Of a DNA stretch of 64,000 nucleotides, positions 16,152 through 25,187 are shown piece after piece; positions within the stretch are counted from its first letter, which is position 1; the number at the start of each line of letters is the position of its first letter. The notes below the pieces were generated by a model. The model saw nothing but the letters and a program-made list of their open reading frames with translations. It did not search any database and was not told the origin of the DNA. Both the position numbers and the translations under genes were made by a program. Origin of the DNA: Lentzea tibetensis (lineage in GTDB: Bacteria > Actinomycetota > Actinomycetes > Mycobacteriales > Pseudonocardiaceae); the NCBI RefSeq assembly GCF_007845675.1, contig NZ_VOBR01000002.1:186001-250000 (forward strand), read 5' to 3'.

Positions 16152-16976
16152 ATGTCCGGCAACACCGGCGACGACGGACGATCGGTGACCTCGCGGGTGC
16201 TCGGCATCCTCGACGCGTTCGACATCGAGCACCCCCGGCTGACGCTGTCCGACATCGCCCGGCGCGCGAGCCTCTCGCTGACGACCGCGCACCGGCTGGT
16301 CGGTGAGCTCACCGAGTGGCGTGCGCTCGAGCGCGGTGAGGACGGCCGGTACAGCATCGGCCTGCGGCTCTGGGAAGCCGGTCTGCTCGGTCCGTTGCAC
16401 ACCCGGCTGCGTGAGATCGCGATGCCGTTCCTGCAAGGTCTCTACGAAGCGACCAGGGAGAACGTCCACCTCGCCGTCCGCGACGGGAACGAGGCGCTGT
16501 ACGTGGAGAAGCTGAGCGGACACCGGTCGGTGCCGATCGTCTCGCGCACCGGTGGCAGGCTGCCCCTGCACACCACCGGTGTCGGCAAAGCCTTGCTGGC
16601 GTGGGAGACCTGCGACCACGTCGACCAGTACCTGGCACACCCGTTGGCGCGACTGACGCGCTATTCGATCTCCGAGCCGGGCAGGCTTCGCAAGGACCTC
16701 CAGCGCATCCGATCACGCGGCTACGCGACGACGCAGGAGGAGATGACGCTCGGCAACTGCTCGGTCGCATGCCCGATCCTCGACGCCGAAGGGCGCCCCA
16801 TCGCGGCGGTCGGCGTCGTCGTGCACACCGTGCGGGTGGAACCCGATCGGCTGGCGCCGCCGATACTCGCCGCGGCCAAAGGCATCGCCGACCGGCTCGC
16901 CGCCGCGGGCGACGACCCGTATCCGGGCTACGTGCACGACCTGGACCTCACGAAACGGATGAGGCGTCGCAGCTGA
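16152..16976 (+). CDS. IclR family transcriptional regulator (PobR/PcaR-like)
   Basis: A 274-residue regulator. The N-terminal winged helix is at about 10-70 (LSDIARRASLSLTTAHRLVGELTEWRALER). The C-terminal IclR effector domain follows, with VEKLSGHRSVPIVSRTGGRLPLHTTGVGKALLAW and GNCSVACPILDAEGRPIAAVGV. It is divergent from the transporter-pobA operon and very probably controls it in response to 4-hydroxybenzoate or protocatechuate. The start ATG has a GGAAGG site 6 nt upstream. Confidence 0.92.
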   Translation: MSGNTGDDGRSVTSRVLGILDAFDIEHPRLTLSDIARRASLSLTTAHRLVGELTEWRALERGEDGRYSIGLRLWEAGLLGPLHTRLREIAMPFLQGLYEATRENVHLAVRDGNEALYVEKLSGHRSVPIVSRTGGRLPLHTTGVGKALLAWETCDHVDQYLAHPLARLTRYSISEPGRLRKDLQRIRSRGYATTQEEMTLGNCSVACPILDAEGRPIAAVGVVVHTVRVEPDRLAPPILAAAKGIADRLAAAGDDPYPGYVHDLDLTKRMRRRS

Positions 16977-17058
16977 GCACCTTCCTGGCCGGCCGTCCCG
17001 ACGAATCTCACGGACACATGTCCCGCACCAGGGCGAGCTCGTGCGTTGGTGGTCGGCC

Positions 17059-19899
17059 TCACGAACCGGTGAGGCACAGCTCCACGCTGCGCGCCGCCCT
17101 GGCGTGCCAGCGGGCGTCACCGAGGAGCTGGAACAACGCGACAGCGCCGCGCAGCAACGCGAGCGCCCGCTCGTGCTGTCCGAGTGCGAGGTGGATCTCG
17201 CCGAGGCACACCTCGGTGCACGCCGAGCCGTGCTCGTCCAGGGTGAGTGCGAAGAGCTCCCGGCTGCGCACCGCGCACGCCAGCGCCTGGTCGAGGTCGC
17301 CGGCGCCGAGGTGCAGGAACGCGAGGCTGCGCCAGCTCCCCGCCTCGCGGCGCTGGTCGTGGACGTCGACGAAGACGTCGCGGCAGACGGTCAGCATCTC
17401 GAGCGCGCTGTCGGGGTCGCCGTTCTCCCGTCGCACGATCGCCAGGTCCCGCAACGACGCCGCACGCCAGCGCCGGTCACCGAGACGGCCGAAGCCGTCG
17501 ACCGCCTGCCGCAGGCACACCTCGGCCTCGTCCCACTTCTCCTGGTACCGGTACAGGACACCCATCTCGCGCAACGTGTAGGCGAGCCACCGGGGTTCGT
17601 CCAAAGTGTCCAGTCGGGCGAGGCAGTCGGCGAAGCAGGCGGCCGCCTCGGTCCACCTGCCCTGCAGCCGGTGCCCGACGCCGACGGACAGCAGCACGAC
17701 CACCTCCAGCCGCGCGTCGCCCGCGGCGGGCAGCACCTGGAAGCACTCCCGGAACTGTTGCTCCGCAAGGGAGAACTCGTGCTTCTCCCGTGCCGCGAAA
17801 CCCCAGCCGAACAACGCGTAGGCCTGCCAGTAGGCGCTGCCCCGCCTGCGCGCGGCGGCGAGCGCCGGTTCCATCAGGGCGATCATGTCGTCCCAGCGGC
17901 CGCGCAGCTCGCAGTAGGCGCCCAAGGTCGCGACGAGGTGGTAGGTCAGCTCGTCGAGCCCGTCGCGCACGGTCCGTTCGACGAGGTCGACCAGGCAGCG
18001 GCGTTCGGCGTCGAGCCAGCGGCCCGCGTCGGTGAGCAGCGAGTCGACCAGGCCGGGTGCGCCCAGATCCAGTGCGGGCGCGTCGAACCGGTGCAGGCCG
18101 CCGAACTCGAGCCGCGCGTCCGCCTGCTGCGCGATGTGCAGGTAGGCGTCCACCACCCGGCGCGACGACGTGGCGCGCTCCTCGTCGGAACCGGCCTGCT
18201 CCACCGCGAACAGCCGGAGCAGGTCGTGGAACCGGTAGCGACCCGCGCATTCCAGCAGGTTGGCCTCGACGAGCCGGTCCAGCAGCCGCTCGGCGGCGCG
18301 CAGGTCCACGCCGAGCGCCGCCGCTGCCGCCCAGGACGGGAACGTCCGTCCCGGCAGCAGCGCCAGCAGCCGGAACGCCCGCTGCGTCGCCGGGTCGAGG
18401 CCGGAGTAGCTGAGCAGGAAGCCCGCCCGGACCTCGCGATCGCCCGCGACGAGTTCGTCCAGCCGGTGCCGTTCGTCCTCGAGCCTCGTCGCCAGCGCAC
18501 CGGCCGTGAGGTGCGGCAACGACCGCAGCTTCGTGCCGACGATCCGCAACGCGAGCGGCAGTCCGCCGCACAGCTCGGCGAGGCGCCGCGCCTCGGGGTC
18601 CTCGCCCGCGCCCGCCAGCTCGTCCAGCAGGCGCACGGCATCGGCCGGGCCGAGTGCGCCCAGCGCGATGCGCTTCGTGGTGTCGAGCCCGGTCAGCCTG
18701 CTGCGGCTGGTGACCACGACGCAGCACTCCGCGTGACCCGGCAGCAACGGCCTGACCTGCTCCTCGGACGCCGCGTTGTCCAGGATGATCAGCACCTTCC
18801 GGCCGGCGAGCCGGTCGCGGAACATGATCACCCGTTCCTCGGCGGACCCCGGAACGTCCACACCGGACACCCCGAGGTCGCGCAGGAACCGGGCCAGCAC
18901 CTCGTCCGGCGAGCGCGGCCGCGAGTCCGCGCCGCGCAGGTCGACGAACAGCTGCCCGTGCGGGAACGCCGTGGCGAGCCGGTGACCGGCCCGGACCGCG
19001 AACGCCGTCTTGCCGACACCGGGCTTGCCGGTCACCGTGACCACCGGGAGCACAGGCGACCGGCTGACCAGTTCGGCCAGCTCGGCGAGCGCGTCCTCGC
19101 GGCCGGTGTAGTGATCGGCCTCCGGCGGCAGCTGCCGGGGTGACCGGTCGGTCGGCGCGGGCCGCGCGGGGGCGTCGGCGAGCAGCTTCGCGTGCAGATC
19201 ACGCAGCTCCTGACCTGGTCTGACACTCAGCTCGGCTGCGAGCAGCCGGTAGACCTCCTGGTAGGTGCGCAACGCCTCGGCACGCATGCCGGACCGGTGC
19301 AGCGCGACCATCAGCTGCCCCCACAGCTGCTCGCGCAACGGGTGGTCGGCCACGAGCTTGCGCAGCTCACCGACGAGGTCGGCGTGCAGGCCCAGCTCCA
19401 GCCGGACGTCGACGCGCCGCTCGACGACGACCAGCCGCCGCTCGTTCAGCCGGGTCAGCTCGGCCCGCAGCCCCGCGCCCACCGGCTGCCCTTCCAGCGC
19501 GTTGCCGCGCCACAGGTTCAACGCCCGTCCGTACGTGGCGGCGGCAGCGGGGAGATCGCCCGAGCGCAGCGCCTCGTCACCGGCGGCGCTCAGCGCGGTG
19601 AACTCACTGAGATCCAGCTCGTCCGGCGCCACGACCAGCGCGTATCCGCCGGGCCGGGTGGCGACGCGCTCCGCTCCCAGGCACTGCCGCAGCCCGGAGA
19701 CGTAGGTGCGGAGGTTCGACGCGGGTGTCGCGGGCGGCGTGTCCCACACGGTGTCGGCCAGGTAGCTGATGCTCGCCGTCTCACCCGCCCGCAGGAGCAG
19801 TGCCGCCAGCACCGCCCGCTGCCGCGAACCTCCCACCGGGACGGCCGTACCTCGGTCGCGGACCTCGAGAGGCCCCAGTACCCGGAATTCCACGTACAC
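17059..19899 (-). CDS. AfsR/SARP-type regulator with BTAD, NB-ARC and TPR domains
   Basis: A 946-residue STAND activator. Residues 1-95 (FRVLGPLEVRDRGTAVPVGG) are the OmpR-like DNA-binding domain. BTAD spans about 100-245 (RLNERRLVVVERRVDVRLELG). NB-ARC has P-loop VTGKPGVGKTAFA near 290-300 and Walker B KVLIILDNAA. TPR repeats from about 600 include RGSAYWQAYALFGWGFAAREK. GTG 19899 is the chosen start; GTG 19893 is an alternative. It is divergent from the I36-inhibitor/ABC operon, and direct repeats of 11-bp period lie between them, so that operon is its likeliest target. Confidence 0.93.
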   Translation of the reverse strand: MYVEFRVLGPLEVRDRGTAVPVGGSRQRAVLAALLLRAGETASISYLADTVWDTPPATPASNLRTYVSGLRQCLGAERVATRPGGYALVVAPDELDLSEFTALSAAGDEALRSGDLPAAAATYGRALNLWRGNALEGQPVGAGLRAELTRLNERRLVVVERRVDVRLELGLHADLVGELRKLVADHPLREQLWGQLMVALHRSGMRAEALRTYQEVYRLLAAELSVRPGQELRDLHAKLLADAPARPAPTDRSPRQLPPEADHYTGREDALAELAELVSRSPVLPVVTVTGKPGVGKTAFAVRAGHRLATAFPHGQLFVDLRGADSRPRSPDEVLARFLRDLGVSGVDVPGSAEERVIMFRDRLAGRKVLIILDNAASEEQVRPLLPGHAECCVVVTSRSRLTGLDTTKRIALGALGPADAVRLLDELAGAGEDPEARRLAELCGGLPLALRIVGTKLRSLPHLTAGALATRLEDERHRLDELVAGDREVRAGFLLSYSGLDPATQRAFRLLALLPGRTFPSWAAAAALGVDLRAAERLLDRLVEANLLECAGRYRFHDLLRLFAVEQAGSDEERATSSRRVVDAYLHIAQQADARLEFGGLHRFDAPALDLGAPGLVDSLLTDAGRWLDAERRCLVDLVERTVRDGLDELTYHLVATLGAYCELRGRWDDMIALMEPALAAARRRGSAYWQAYALFGWGFAAREKHEFSLAEQQFRECFQVLPAAGDARLEVVVLLSVGVGHRLQGRWTEAAACFADCLARLDTLDEPRWLAYTLREMGVLYRYQEKWDEAEVCLRQAVDGFGRLGDRRWRAASLRDLAIVRRENGDPDSALEMLTVCRDVFVDVHDQRREAGSWRSLAFLHLGAGDLDQALACAVRSRELFALTLDEHGSACTEVCLGEIHLALGQHERALALLRGAVALFQLLGDARWHARAARSVELCLTGS

Positions 19900-19920
19900 A
19901 CTGTGCCCGCTCCGCTACTC

Positions 19921-19940
19921 GATCTGGGCGGGATCTGGGC
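19921..19940. promoter_or_regulatory. SARP-type tandem direct repeat
   Basis: The 9-bp sequence GATCTGGGC occurs twice at 19921-19929 and 19932-19940, an exact 11-bp period (one helical turn). SARP/AfsR proteins bind heptamer direct repeats spaced in this way. The site is 22 bp from the divergent BTAD regulator's start and 65 bp from the I36 gene. No convincing -10 box can be fixed next to it. Confidence 0.5.
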
Positions 19941-20004
19941 AACGTGCCGGCGAAAGTTCACCTGCCTGCCGGGAGAGCAGGCCAGATCGAAGGAATGGGG
20001 ATCC

Positions 20005-20379
20005 ATGAAGTTCACGAAACTGGCGGTCGGAACGGCCGTCGTGGGGGCTGTCGTGCTCGGCGGCATCGGTGTCGCGTCGGCGGACATCGGCATCCAGGCC
20101 GAGGCCTGCACGCCGGACCGCGTCTGCATCTACAAGGACAACAACTTCATCGGCCGGTTCGGCGTCCGCGAGCCGCTCAAGCCGACTTACACCGTGTCCA
20201 GCACCTTCGACAACCTGATGTCGTCGTGGCGCAACCTCACGAACGTCGACGCGCGCTGGTACCACGACGGCGGCGGCCGCGGCCGGTGCGTGACCATGAA
20301 CGCCGGCACGTCGGACAACGACATCAGCGTCCGGGACGACAACAAGCTCTCGTCCTGGAACACCCAGGGTCGGTGCTGA
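20005..20379 (+). CDS. Secreted peptidase inhibitor family I36 protein
   Basis: A 124-residue exported protein. Residues 1-26 are a Sec signal peptide ending GVASA. The mature part has the I36/beta-gamma-crystallin-like pattern: a first CTPDRVCIYKDNNFIGRFG strand pair, then MSSWRNLTNVDARWYHD, and a second repeat ending SDNDISVRDDNKLSSWN. Four cysteines can form two disulfides. Streptomyces metalloproteinase inhibitor-type members block metalloproteases; that activity here is inference. ATG 20005 has an AAGGA site. Its stop is 1 nt before the ABC ATPase start, so it is translationally coupled to a transporter, which is unusual for this family. Confidence 0.88.
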   Translation: MKFTKLAVGTAVVGAVVLGGIGVASADIGIQAEACTPDRVCIYKDNNFIGRFGVREPLKPTYTVSSTFDNLMSSWRNLTNVDARWYHDGGGRGRCVTMNAGTSDNDISVRDDNKLSSWNTQGRC

Positions 20380-20380
20380 C

Positions 20381-21082
20381 ATGTCCTCCCGGTTGCTCGT
20401 GGTCGAGAACGTGAGCCGCACGTTCGTCTCCGCCGCCGACGCTGTTCCGGCGGTGCGGGACGCCAGCCTGGTCGCGCACGCGGGGGAGTTCGTGTGCGTC
20501 TTCGGGGCGAGCGGGTCCGGCAAGTCCACGCTGGTCAACCTGATCACGGGACTCGACACCGCGGACGCCGGGAGGATCCTCGTCGGGCAGGCCGAACTCG
20601 GCCTGCTCGGCGAGAGCCGGCGCGCCCGGCTGCGGCTGGACACGATCGGCGTGGTCTTCCAGGACCACAACCTGATCGAGGAGTTCACCGCGCTGGAGAA
20701 CGTCGCCTTGCCGTTGGAGGCCACCCGAAATTCGCGGGCACAGTGTCGAGAAGGACGGCGGCGGGCGCTCGAACAGCTGGACCGGGTCGGCCTCGCGGAC
20801 GTGGCGCACCGGCTGCCGCGCCACCTGTCCGGTGGGCAGCGGCAACGGGTCGGCATCGCGCGGGCGCTGGTCGGCGACCGGCGCGTGCTGGTGGCCGACG
20901 AACCGACCGGCGCGCTCGACTCCCGCGGTTCCCGCGAGCTGTTCGAGCTGATCAGGTCGTTGTGCGACGACGGCGTGCTGGCCGTCGTGTGCTCGCACGA
21001 CCCGATGTGCCGGGAGATCGCGGACACCGTGTACGAGATGGTCGACGGCAGGCTGCACGCCGCCGCGGGGGTGCCGGCATGA
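20381..21082 (+). CDS. ABC transporter ATP-binding protein, MacB/LolD type
   Basis: A 233-residue ATPase. Walker A is FGASGSGKSTLV, the Q-loop is VVFQDHNLIEEFTALENVALPLE, the signature is LSGGQRQRVGIARAL and Walker B is VLVADEPTGALD, all typical of the MacB/FtsE/LolD group that powers FtsX-like permeases in mechanotransmission or peptide export and resistance. It starts 1 nt after the I36 inhibitor gene and its stop overlaps the permease start (ATGA). The transporter may export, clear or sense a peptide connected with the secreted inhibitor. Confidence 0.95.
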   Translation: MSSRLLVVENVSRTFVSAADAVPAVRDASLVAHAGEFVCVFGASGSGKSTLVNLITGLDTADAGRILVGQAELGLLGESRRARLRLDTIGVVFQDHNLIEEFTALENVALPLEATRNSRAQCREGRRRALEQLDRVGLADVAHRLPRHLSGGQRQRVGIARALVGDRRVLVADEPTGALDSRGSRELFELIRSLCDDGVLAVVCSHDPMCREIADTVYEMVDGRLHAAAGVPA

Positions 21083-23148
21083 GGTTCGCGGTCAGGCTGA
21101 TGCGCAACAGGACGCTGACGTGGTCGTCGGCGATCATGTTCGTCACCGCGGCGGTGCTGGTCGGCCTGTTCATCGCGGTGCAGGCGTTCGCGCTCACCCA
21201 GGAGCAGGTCGCCGAACGCGACCTCGGCCGGTTCGACGCCAAGATCGATCTCAGCGCGGAGGCGTCACCCGACCTCGCGTCGGTGCGCGGGGCCGGTGGG
21301 CGGGACGTCGCGGTTTCCCTGTCCTCACTGGACATCCGGCCGTCGGTGGTCGACGCGCCGGTGACGAGCTACGTCGAGACGGACTGGACGGCCGAGCCGT
21401 TCCCCGTGCGGTACTCGCTGGTCAGCGGGCGCTGGCCGGAGCAGCCGGGCGAAGTGGTGCTCAACAGGAAGGGCGGCGACACGCTGGCCGTGCCGTCCGC
21501 CACGTTGCGGGTCGTGGGTGTCGTGCACGACCGGTACTCCGGCTGGAACACGATCCTCGCCGCTCCGGGCACCTGGGCCGGGTTCAGCGCCGCCGGCGTC
21601 AGCGCCACGCGGTCGGTGTACTGGAACGGGCCCGCCGACGCGGGTGCCGCGCTGGGCGGTCCGGTCGTGACCCGGCAGGGGCACCAGCCGCGGTCGTGGG
21701 TCGAGCGTTACCCGCTGGCGTACCGGATTCCGGCGCTCGCGCTGCCGTTGCTGTCGGTGCTGGCGATCTTCGGGCTCACCCTCGCGTGGTCGCGGCGCAC
21801 CGCGACACTGCTGCACTCGATCGGCGTGCGCCAGACGTACGCCGTCGGTGTCGCGGCGACCGCGTGGACCATGATCTGGACCGTCCTCGGCTCGCTCGCC
21901 GGGGTGGGCATCGGGATGGTTGTGCGGCCGATCCTCGCGCGGGACCGGGACGAACCGCTCTCCCCGCTGCCCGGCCTGCTGGCACCCGTGTCCCAGATCT
22001 TGCTGGTCACCCTCGTCGCGTGTGCCCTGTACTTCCGGACCGGCCCGCGTTCGCGGACCGCGGGCTCGTGGACGACGACCCGCCGCTGCCTCGCGATCCT
22101 GCTCGGCGGTGTGATCGTCTTCCAGATCGCGCGCACCGGCGGCGTCGTCGGCGCCATGCTCCTCACCGCGACCGTCGGCGCGGCCGTGCTGCTGCTCGCG
22201 CCGGACGTGGTGCGCTACCTCGCGGGCCTGCTGCCACGCCGGGACCCGCGGCTGCGGCTGGGCGGTCACCGGCTGCGCGACCGCGGCGTGTCCGCCGTCG
22301 CCGTGCTGACCGCGGTGCTCGCTCCACCACTGGCGATGATGACGCTGCTCGCCACCGAGATCGCGAACCAGGAAGCCAAGACGGTGCCCGACGCGGCGCC
22401 GCACCAGGTCGTGGTCAGCGGACGCAACGGCATCGGGCACGCGCCACCGGCCGAGGTGCTCGCCGCGGTCACCACCCGGCTCTCCGGAACCGCGATCCGC
22501 ACCCGGTTCGTCGCGGACCACCACCTGCTCGTCGTCGACTCGGCAGAAGACGTCGCCGCACTGGACGGCCGCCCGCTCACACCATCCGAAGTGGACGGTC
22601 TGCGCGCTGGCCGGATCCTGACGTTCACCGACCCGACGTGGCGGGCATCGGCGGCAGGCGTGGTGCTCGCCCAGCACGCCGGGGGAGCGGTGGACGCGGC
22701 CGTCGTGTTCACGAACGTGCCCGACGACGACGCCGTCGCGGCGCAGCAGGCCGTGCTGGATGCCCGGCTGGGCCACGGTTTCGTGCTGGTGCACCGGCCG
22801 CCGGAGCCCGCGTTCATCCCGGCATCGCTCTACGCGGTCGTCATCGGGCTGGCACTGATCGCGGTGGTGAGCGCCGCGACGGTGGCCAGGACGCAGGCGC
22901 GGACGTCGCGCGGGTACTCGGCGCGGCTGACCGCGATCGGGGTGAGCCGCCGGTGGATCCGGCAAGTGCTGCTCGTCGAAAGCGGTGTGGCCGTAGTGGT
23001 GAGCGTGGTGCTCGCCTGCGTCATCGCGATCCCGCCGATGGCGCTCATCGGACTGGGCGTGCGCGTGCCGTGGGCTCAGGTGGGCCTGCTCGCCTGTGTG
23101 TTCTGCCTGGCAGCGCTCATGTCCGGCGTGCGGGCTCGCGCTGCCTGA
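21079..23148 (+). CDS. FtsX-like ABC transporter permease
   Basis: A 689-residue permease. A first transmembrane helix near residues 12-35 (SAIMFVTAAVLVGLFIAV) precedes a MacB-like extracytoplasmic domain of about 175 residues. A helix bundle at about 215-375 carries an FtsX motif (WSRRTATLLHSIGVRQTYAV), then a second external domain (about 430-575), and a C-terminal FtsX bundle (ARLTAIGVSRRWIRQVLLVES). This is the duplicated layout of bacitracin- or peptide-type permeases. It overlaps the ATPase gene by 4 nt. Its 3' end overlaps the convergent NCS2 permease gene by 32 bp. Confidence 0.92.
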   Translation: MRFAVRLMRNRTLTWSSAIMFVTAAVLVGLFIAVQAFALTQEQVAERDLGRFDAKIDLSAEASPDLASVRGAGGRDVAVSLSSLDIRPSVVDAPVTSYVETDWTAEPFPVRYSLVSGRWPEQPGEVVLNRKGGDTLAVPSATLRVVGVVHDRYSGWNTILAAPGTWAGFSAAGVSATRSVYWNGPADAGAALGGPVVTRQGHQPRSWVERYPLAYRIPALALPLLSVLAIFGLTLAWSRRTATLLHSIGVRQTYAVGVAATAWTMIWTVLGSLAGVGIGMVVRPILARDRDEPLSPLPGLLAPVSQILLVTLVACALYFRTGPRSRTAGSWTTTRRCLAILLGGVIVFQIARTGGVVGAMLLTATVGAAVLLLAPDVVRYLAGLLPRRDPRLRLGGHRLRDRGVSAVAVLTAVLAPPLAMMTLLATEIANQEAKTVPDAAPHQVVVSGRNGIGHAPPAEVLAAVTTRLSGTAIRTRFVADHHLLVVDSAEDVAALDGRPLTPSEVDGLRAGRILTFTDPTWRASAAGVVLAQHAGGAVDAAVVFTNVPDDDAVAAQQAVLDARLGHGFVLVHRPPEPAFIPASLYAVVIGLALIAVVSAATVARTQARTSRGYSARLTAIGVSRRWIRQVLLVESGVAVVVSVVLACVIAIPPMALIGLGVRVPWAQVGLLACVFCLAALMSGVRARAA

Positions 23149-24442
23149 CGGTGTGGTTGAAGAGCAGGTTGAGGACGAAGGCGGTCAGCGCCGCGCTGGT
23201 GATGGCGCTGCCGCCGATGACCTGGGCCCACGCCGGGAACGCGTGGTAGATCTTCGGCGTGACGACGGGCAGCATGCCGACGCCGATGGTCACGGCGACG
23301 ATGAGCAGGTTGGCCGTGTTCTCGAACTCCACCGCGCGCAGGATGCCGATGCCCACGGCCGCGACGGTGGCGAACATGACCAGCCCCGCCGCACCGACCA
23401 CGGGGCCGGGCAAGGACGCGACGACCTCGCCGAGCTTCGGGACGAGACCGAGCAGCACGAGGAACCCGCCCGCGGCGGCGGTCACGTAGCGGCTGCGGAC
23501 CTTCGTCATGCCGACGAGGCCGACGTTCTGACCGAACACGGTGTCCATGAAGCCGTTCATGACACCGCCGAGCACGCCCGACACGCCCTCCGCCGCGAGG
23601 CCTCGGGCGAGGTCGCGCGACGTGACCGGACGGCCGGTCATCTCGCCGACCGCCAGCATGCTCGCGGTGGACTCGGTGAACGTCACCAGCATCACGACGC
23701 ACATCGAGATCACCGCCGCCACGGGGAACTGCGGTGCGCCGAAGTGGAACGGTGCCGCGACGCCCAGCCAGTCGGCGCCGCCGACCGAGGAGAAGTCGGT
23801 CAGTCCCATGAGGACCGCCGCCGCGGTGCCGCCGACCAGACCCGCCAGCACGCCCAGCTGAGCGAGCAGGCCCCTGGCGAAGCGGCCGACCAGGATGATG
23901 AGCAGCACGATGCCCGCGGCGAGCGCGAGACGCTTCGGCGCGGCGTAGTCCGGGGCGGCCGGGTCCAGGCCGGTGATCAGTCCGGCCGCGACACCGATCA
24001 GCGACAAGCCGATCACGGCGATCACCGAGCCGGTGACCACGGGCGGGAAGAAGCGCACCGCGCGGGCGAACGGCACGGCGATCAGGAGCCCGAACACGCC
24101 CGCGGCGATCATCGACCCGTACACCGCCTGCACGCCGTACTGGCCGGCGATGAGGATCATCGGCGTCAGCGCGGTGAACGTCGCACCCGCGACGACCGGC
24201 AGGCGGATGCCGAGCACGCGGCCGATGCCGAGCGCCTGCAGCAGCGTGATCAGACCTGCCACCAGCAGGTCGGCGTTCACGAGCAGGCCGATGGTGTGCG
24301 TGTCGAGCCCGGCGGCGGCTCCGAACACCAGCGGAACCGTCACGCATCCGGTGTACATCGCCAGCACGTGCTGAAGGCCGAGCAACCCGAGCCGGGCGGG
24401 CGGCAGCACCTGGTCGACCGGGTGCCGGGGCGAGGGATCCAT
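23117..24442 (-). CDS. NCS2 family xanthine/uric acid permease
   Basis: Nucleobase:cation symporter-2 of 441 residues with about 14 hydrophobic segments. Family signatures visible are QHVLAMYTGCVTVPLVFG near the N-terminus, the VVTGSVIAVIGLSLIGVA segment, the ESTASMLAVGEMTGRP motif (NCS2 signature region with a purine-contacting acidic residue) and NTANLLIVAVTIGVGMLPV. Xanthine or urate uptake with protons is most likely. ATG 24442 is preceded by GGAGGAG; an upstream in-frame extension to 24484 lacks similarity. It faces the ABC permease tail to tail. Confidence 0.9.
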   Translation of the reverse strand: MDPSPRHPVDQVLPPARLGLLGLQHVLAMYTGCVTVPLVFGAAAGLDTHTIGLLVNADLLVAGLITLLQALGIGRVLGIRLPVVAGATFTALTPMILIAGQYGVQAVYGSMIAAGVFGLLIAVPFARAVRFFPPVVTGSVIAVIGLSLIGVAAGLITGLDPAAPDYAAPKRLALAAGIVLLIILVGRFARGLLAQLGVLAGLVGGTAAAVLMGLTDFSSVGGADWLGVAAPFHFGAPQFPVAAVISMCVVMLVTFTESTASMLAVGEMTGRPVTSRDLARGLAAEGVSGVLGGVMNGFMDTVFGQNVGLVGMTKVRSRYVTAAAGGFLVLLGLVPKLGEVVASLPGPVVGAAGLVMFATVAAVGIGILRAVEFENTANLLIVAVTIGVGMLPVVTPKIYHAFPAWAQVIGGSAITSAALTAFVLNLLFNHTVRQREPARRT

Positions 24443-24548
24443 GCGGGGGCTCCTCCAGGTCAGGGCGCTGCGCCGAGTATTCACGGGCCCTCACGGCGCG
24501 GAGGCGCTGACGTGACCGGCGTTCCGTTCAGCGGTACTGCCGGACGGG

Positions 24549-25187
24549 TCAGAGCAGCCCGTGGTCGCGGGCGTAGAGCGCGGCCTGGGTGCGATCCCGC
24601 AGCCCGAGCCGGGTGAGGATGCGCGACAGGTGGTTCTTCACGGTGCCCTCGCTCAGGTGCAGCAGGCCGGCGATCTCCCGGTTGGTCGAGCCGCCCGCGA
24701 CCAGCCGCAGCACCTCGGTCTCCTTGTCCGTCAGCACTTTCCCCCTGGCCGGACCGCCGCCCGCCGGCCGGGACAGCGCGGTGACCAGACGTGCCGTGGC
24801 CGCGGGGTCGAACTGCGCGACGCCCGCGTGGGCCAGCCGGACGGCGGCGGCGAGCTCCGCGGACGGCAGGTCCTTGAGCAGGTAGCCCGAAGCGCCCGCG
24901 CGCAGCGCCTGCACGACGTACTCCTCGTCGTCGAACGTGGTCAGCATGACGACCCGGCACGCGGGCGCCTGCCGGTGCAGCAGGGCGACGGCCTCGACCC
25001 CGTCCACGCCGGGCATCCGGATGTCCATCAGCACCACGTCCGGTGCGAGCGCGACCGCCTGCTCGACGGCGCCGAGGCCGTCGGCCGCGGTGCCCACCAC
25101 CTCGATGCCGGGCTGGATGGCCAGCAGCGACGCGATGCCCTCGCGGACGAGCTCCTGGTCGTCGACCACCAGCACGCGAACGTTCAC
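24549..25187 (-). CDS. NarL/FixJ family response regulator
   Basis: A 212-residue response regulator. The receiver has D9-D10, phosphoacceptor D55 (VVLMDIRMPG), the TTFDDEEYV switch threonine region and K-containing LLKDLPS. A LuxR helix-turn-helix is at about 148-205 (LTDKETEVLRLVAGGSTNREIAGLLHLSEGTVKNHLSRI). GTG 25187 overlaps the kinase stop in GTGA. With the kinase and a membrane protein gene it forms a three-gene run. Targets are unknown. Confidence 0.93.
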   Translation of the reverse strand: MNVRVLVVDDQELVREGIASLLAIQPGIEVVGTAADGLGAVEQAVALAPDVVLMDIRMPGVDGVEAVALLHRQAPACRVVMLTTFDDEEYVVQALRAGASGYLLKDLPSAELAAAVRLAHAGVAQFDPAATARLVTALSRPAGGGPARGKVLTDKETEVLRLVAGGSTNREIAGLLHLSEGTVKNHLSRILTRLGLRDRTQAALYARDHGLL

